A stretch of 8,508 nucleotides of DNA from an uncultured Curvibacter sp. (GTDB lineage Bacteria > Pseudomonadota > Gammaproteobacteria > Burkholderiales > Burkholderiaceae): positions 1-8,508 of the forward strand of contig CAMLNH010000103.1 in assembly GCA_946481355.1 (NCBI GenBank), in the 5' to 3' direction. Positions 5,990 through 8,508 of the stretch are shown in pieces; position 1 is the first letter of the stretch; each line of letters begins with the position of its first letter. The translations under genes and the position numbers were made by a program. Below the pieces are notes generated by a model. The model saw only the letters and a program-made list of their open reading frames with translations. It did no database searches and was not told where the DNA came from.

Positions 5990-6436
5990 ATGCAGATCAA
6001 GGAACTTGCCCGGGCGACCGGCGTGGATGTGGAAACCATCCGCTTCTATGAAAAAAACGGCCTGCTGCCCGCACCGGCGCGCCGCGACAACGGCTACAGA
6101 GACTATGTAGCGTTTCACCTGGAGCGCTTGTCGTTCATTCGGCACTGCCGCGCGCTAGATATGTCCTTGCCAGACGTTCGGCGACTGCTGGACGCCGTGG
6201 ACGCGCCTTCGGTTGCCTGCCTGGATGTCGACCGGCTGGTGGATGAGCAGTTGACCAAGGTGCGTGCGAGGCTACAAAGCATGCGGGCGCTGGAAAAGCA
6301 GTTGCTCAAGCTGCGCTCGGCATGCAACGGTGAGCACGACGGCCAGCAGGGCTGCGGCATCTTGAACGAACTGGTGTCTGCGGCGCATGGCGAGGCTTGC
6401 GCCTGTCACGATGAGTCTGTGACCCCAAAAAGCTGA
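5990..6436 (+). CDS. cadR: MerR-family Cd(II)/Pb(II)-responsive regulator (CadR/PbrR-like)
   Basis: 148 aa. The N-terminal winged helix-turn-helix (IKELARATGVDVETIRFYEK, residues 3-22) and the long dimerisation helix (about 80-112) are typical of MerR. The metal-site cysteines C77, C112 and C122 (the last two in ACNGEHDGQQGCGIL) match the three Cys of the CadR/PbrR group, and HCRALDMSL (52-60) is also characteristic of it. Extra C137 and C139 lie in the tail HGEACACH, where CadR-type proteins often carry further His/Cys ligands. It should repress and, with Cd, Pb or perhaps Zn, activate the divergent CDF promoter by DNA distortion. No clear Shine-Dalgarno precedes the ATG. The stop codon lies in the loop of a hairpin terminator. 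Which metal is the natural signal cannot be read from the sequence. Confidence 0.9.
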   Translation: MQIKELARATGVDVETIRFYEKNGLLPAPARRDNGYRDYVAFHLERLSFIRHCRALDMSLPDVRRLLDAVDAPSVACLDVDRLVDEQLTKVRARLQSMRALEKQLLKLRSACNGEHDGQQGCGILNELVSAAHGEACACHDESVTPKS

Positions 6437-6449
6437 GGTTTTTGGGGTC
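6421..6449. terminator. perfect hairpin shared by convergent genes
   Basis: GACCCCAAAAA (6421-6431) and TTTTTGGGGTC (6439-6449) form a perfect 11-bp stem with a 7-base loop. The A5/T5 tracts sit next to the loop inside the stem, so no free T tail follows on either strand. It lies where the rightward regulator gene (stop in the loop) and the leftward permease gene (stop at 6461-6459) meet, so it probably ends transcripts from both sides or protects their 3' ends. Confidence 0.6.
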
Positions 6450-6458
6450 GGTTCCGGC

Positions 6459-7517
6459 TCAATGCGCGTGTTGGTGATGCGCATCGGGCGCATGCGCGTG
6501 GCGGTGACTCATGGGTTCGTGGCGGTGCCAGTGACTGTGGGGCACTTCTGGCATGGGCGAGTGATCGTGATCGTGGTGCCCGTCGTCGTGGGTGTGGGCG
6601 TGTTCGTGCTCCTGAAGGCCGTGAACGTGTTCGTGCTCATGGCGCTCGGCCAGGTGTATCCATACGCCTGCCAGCATCAGTACCGCGCCCACAATCAAGG
6701 GGCCGCTGGGCAGGCGTTCGCCCATCGCAATGGCCAAGGCCGCACCGATGAAGGGCGCGAAAGCAAACACGGAGCCCGTGCGCGCGGCGCCAAAATGCCG
6801 CTGCGCCAGCAGGTACAGGCGCAAGCTCAGCCCATAGCCGCTGGCGCCCAACGCCAGCAGCGCCAGCACCACCTCTGGTGCAGGCCAACTTTCCCCCACC
6901 AGCCAGGCCACAAGCGCGGTCGTCGATGCCCCAAGGGATGCTTTGGCCAGCACCACCTGGGACGGGTCGCGCTCCGCAAGGCCGCGAGACAGCGCGTTGT
7001 CCAAACCCCAGGCAACGGTGGCCAGCAAGACAGCCGAGAGGCCGGCCAGATGCAGCGTCCCCGGCCGCGCACTGTCCACAATCAATACCAGTCCACCCAG
7101 GAGCAGCAGCCCCATGGCGACCAGAACCCGTCGATCCATGGTTTCGCCAAAACACAAGCGAGCAAAACCGGCGGTGAACAAGGCCTCCAAGGTCAGCATC
7201 AGCGATGCGCTCGTGGCGCTGGTGCGCTGCAGGTCCCAGGCCAACGCCACCGGGGCTACCACGGCTCCGGCGCACACCAGTCCCAGCAGCAGCGGTAGGT
7301 CCGCACACCGCAGCCGCGCCTCTCGCTGTGGTGGCTGCCGTGTCAACCACCCTGTCAGGGCGGCGCCCGCATACAGCAGGCAGGCGGTGGTCAGCGGCCC
7401 CACACCACGCCCCACGCTTTGCAGCAAAGGGGTGGTGAGGCCGAACAACACCGCAGCGGCCAGTGCCAGAAGGCCACCACTCAGGGCGGGCAAGGAGTGG
7501 GTTCGAGTCAGTGGCAC
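6459..7517 (-). CDS. DMT/EamA-family permease with His-rich C-terminal tail
   Basis: 352 aa. Two EamA repeats of about five membrane helices each (about residues 12-145 and 155-290) mark a drug/metabolite-type transporter of the inner membrane; for example LLALAAAVLFGLTTPLL at 16-32, TSASLMLTLEALFTAGFARL with the following GE, and LLATVAWGLDNALSRGL in the second repeat. The last 61 residues (292-352) are a hydrophilic tail with 23 histidines in HxH and HH patterns plus several acidic residues, not usual for EamA proteins but like the tails of Ni, Co and Zn handling proteins. The start is a GTG at 7517, 13 bp after the SCO stop, with no good ribosome-binding site; translation is probably coupled to the gene before it. 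Placement after SCO and DsbA-like genes suggests a metal-linked role. The substrate is unknown. Confidence 0.82.
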   Translation of the reverse strand: MPLTRTHSLPALSGGLLALAAAVLFGLTTPLLQSVGRGVGPLTTACLLYAGAALTGWLTRQPPQREARLRCADLPLLLGLVCAGAVVAPVALAWDLQRTSATSASLMLTLEALFTAGFARLCFGETMDRRVLVAMGLLLLGGLVLIVDSARPGTLHLAGLSAVLLATVAWGLDNALSRGLAERDPSQVVLAKASLGASTTALVAWLVGESWPAPEVVLALLALGASGYGLSLRLYLLAQRHFGAARTGSVFAFAPFIGAALAIAMGERLPSGPLIVGAVLMLAGVWIHLAERHEHEHVHGLQEHEHAHTHDDGHHDHDHSPMPEVPHSHWHRHEPMSHRHAHAPDAHHQHAH

Positions 7518-7530
7518 GGGGCGAGGCGAA

Positions 7531-8130
7531 TCAGTGTCCGTTCAGCAAAAGCCGGGCATCCTGCGCGATGACGTCTGCTGCGGTGCCGTAGGCCGAGAAC
7601 AGACGTATGCGTCCGTCGGTATCGAAGAGGTATTTCCCAGCCGAGTGATCCATGGTGTAGGAGGTGGGAGTCGGGCCTTCCACTTTGCGGTAATACATCT
7701 TGAATTCATCGGCCACACTTTTCAACTCGTCCGGTGTTGGCCGCAGGGCGAGGAAGGTGGGATCGAAGTTGCCCATGTAGGCCTTTAGGACTTCCTGCGT
7801 ATCGCGCTCGGGATCGACGGTGACAAACACCACCTGGAGACGCTCGCCGTCGCCCTGCAGCAATCGCTTGACTTCGGCCAGTGTCGTCATGGAAGTCGGG
7901 CACACGTCCGGACACTGGGTAAATCCGAAGAACAGCACCACCACCTTGCCCTTGAAGTCGGCCAGATCCCGTACCCGACCCATGTGATCGGTCAGGCGAA
8001 GGCGTGCCCCGAAAGAGGCACCCGTGATATCAGTGCTCTGAAAGCTGACGGATTCTTTGCCACAGGCGCTCAAACCGAGTGCCGCAACACCCGCCAATGC
8101 CACCAGACAGGCTCTGCGATTTGTTGCCAT
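7531..8130 (-). CDS. SCO family copper chaperone lipoprotein (SCO1/SenC/PrrC)
   Basis: 199 aa from the ATG at 8130. The signal peptide ends in a lipobox LSAC (C23), so it is a lipoprotein facing the periplasm. The thioredoxin-like domain carries the copper site TQCPDVCPTS (C73, C77) and the distal ligand in YTMDHSAGKYLF (H162), all the residues SCO proteins use to bind copper; also visible are VVLFFGFTQCPDVCP and VDPERDT of the fold. SCO proteins deliver copper to the CuA site of cytochrome oxidase or act as thiol reductants. A GTG at 8136 overlaps the upstream stop as GTGA; the ATG six bases on has better spacing to the weak AGGG site and is preferred. It lies between the DsbA-like and permease genes in one operon. 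No cytochrome oxidase gene is in the window, so an accessory copper or stress role is possible. Confidence 0.92.
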   Translation of the reverse strand: MATNRRACLVALAGVAALGLSACGKESVSFQSTDITGASFGARLRLTDHMGRVRDLADFKGKVVVLFFGFTQCPDVCPTSMTTLAEVKRLLQGDGERLQVVFVTVDPERDTQEVLKAYMGNFDPTFLALRPTPDELKSVADEFKMYYRKVEGPTPTSYTMDHSAGKYLFDTDGRIRLFSAYGTAADVIAQDARLLLNGH

Positions 8131-8132
8131 GT

Positions 8133-8508
8133 TCACGACCCTGCGCGCGAACGCGCTTTGGCCACTTCTTCTGCCACCAGTGACTGCAGTTGCTCAGCGC
8201 CGAAACTGGGCAGTGGGCGGCCGTTGACAAAAAACGTGGGCGTCTTGTTCACCCCAAGTGCCGTCAGATCTTCCATATCCTGCTTCAGGACGGCGCCTAT
8301 GCCATCGCTGGCGGCTTCTGCGCGAACCCGTGTCATGTCCAAACCCGTCTGCCCCGCAGCCTGAAAAGCCAGGTCGATGTTGGGCTTGCCGTGATCGGCC
8401 CACATTGGCTGCGTGGCCAGCACCGCCTCCAGCACGGTTTCGTATTTGCCCTGGTGAAGCCCCCTTGAAAACCTGAGCCAGCCGGAAGTAGAGAATCCCC
8501 CTGTCAGG
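8133..8508 (-). CDS. DsbA-like thiol oxidoreductase, 3' part, probably interrupted
   Basis: The frame is open to the right edge and ends with TGA at 8135-8133, overlapping the GTG of the next gene. From QGKYETVLEAVLATQPMWAD onward it reads as the helical insert and C-terminal half of a DsbA-like thioredoxin-fold protein: NKTPTFFVNGRPLPSFGAEQ holds the cis-proline loop (TP) and last strand, as in the periplasmic family with a CxxC near the N-terminus. The CxxC would be outside the window. Upstream of Q (above about 8453) the translation (LTGGFSTSGWLRFSRG and so on) no longer looks like the family, where a stretch ending LEAAR would be expected. That point coincides with IS-like sequence, so the gene seems cut; a sequence error or deletion is the alternative. 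It heads the SCO and permease operon. Confidence 0.72.
   Translation of the reverse strand, partial: LTGGFSTSGWLRFSRGLHQGKYETVLEAVLATQPMWADHGKPNIDLAFQAAGQTGLDMTRVRAEAASDGIGAVLKQDMEDLTALGVNKTPTFFVNGRPLPSFGAEQLQSLVAEEVAKARSRAGS
8455..8508. mobile_element. possible terminal end of an IS21-type insertion sequence
   Basis: The sequence starting TGAAGCCCCCTTGAAAACC, followed by TGAGCC and then GGAAGTAGAGAATCCCCC, resembles the ends of IS21-family elements, which begin with TG and carry internal copies of a TTGAAAACTGA-like motif. It starts exactly where the DsbA-like protein similarity stops. Only 54 bases are visible, with no second terminal repeat, target duplication or transposase gene, and the recognition is from memory, so it is tentative. 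Confidence 0.35.

Noticed and set aside
6462..7298. Plus-strand open frame of 278 codons opposite the permease
   Set aside because: The Val/Met-rich opening is the reverse reading of the His-rich tail codons; the rest shows no domain and the membrane protein on the minus strand is convincing.
1..8508. CRISPR array, tRNA or rRNA genes
   Set aside because: No regularly spaced direct repeats, no cloverleaf with GGTTCGA-type T loop and no rRNA-like sequence were seen on either strand.

Overview
The window is GC-rich with strongly GC-biased third codon positions. Together with the protein families present, this suggests a betaproteobacterium of the Burkholderiales, most likely a Comamonadaceae relative (an inference from composition and family resemblance, not from a search).

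Layout. Positions 1-2209 look like ordinary chromosomal backbone: the 3' part of a membrane-anchored VWA protein, a convergent small TPR protein that overlaps it by 17 bp, and a divergent FAD-dependent aromatic-ring monooxygenase whose start looks leaderless. From about 2216 the character changes to an accessory metal-handling region with lower GC3. It begins with a 5'-less gene fragment (2241-2435, minus). Then come a methionine-rich secreted protein and, upstream of it on the same strand, an ATP-grasp-like protein of the Cj0069 type. A perfect FNR/Anr-type palindrome lies between these two genes. A minimal (207 aa) tyrosine recombinase is divergent from this pair and is followed by a hairpin terminator.

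The centre (4919-6436) is a metal-responsive unit. A CadR/PbrR-like MerR regulator is transcribed rightwards, and a short cation diffusion facilitator plus a DUF3703 protein are transcribed leftwards. They share a MerR-type promoter with a 19-bp spacer that contains a dyad operator. The right part (6459-8508, all minus) is an apparent operon: DsbA-like thiol oxidoreductase, SCO copper chaperone, then a DMT/EamA permease with a 61-residue histidine-rich tail. It converges on the regulator gene at one perfect 11-bp stem hairpin. The DsbA-like gene seems to be cut near 8454 by sequence resembling the end of an IS21-type insertion sequence that continues out of the window.

Together the accessory genes suggest divalent-metal efflux (CDF with DUF3703 under CadR/PbrR control), copper handling or delivery (SCO, Met-rich protein), periplasmic thiol chemistry (DsbA-like) and a possible metal-linked permease. 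A recombinase and a probable IS end suggest assembly by mobile DNA. The least understood parts are the ATP-grasp/Met-rich pair under a possible oxygen-responsive site, and the His-tailed permease co-transcribed with SCO.
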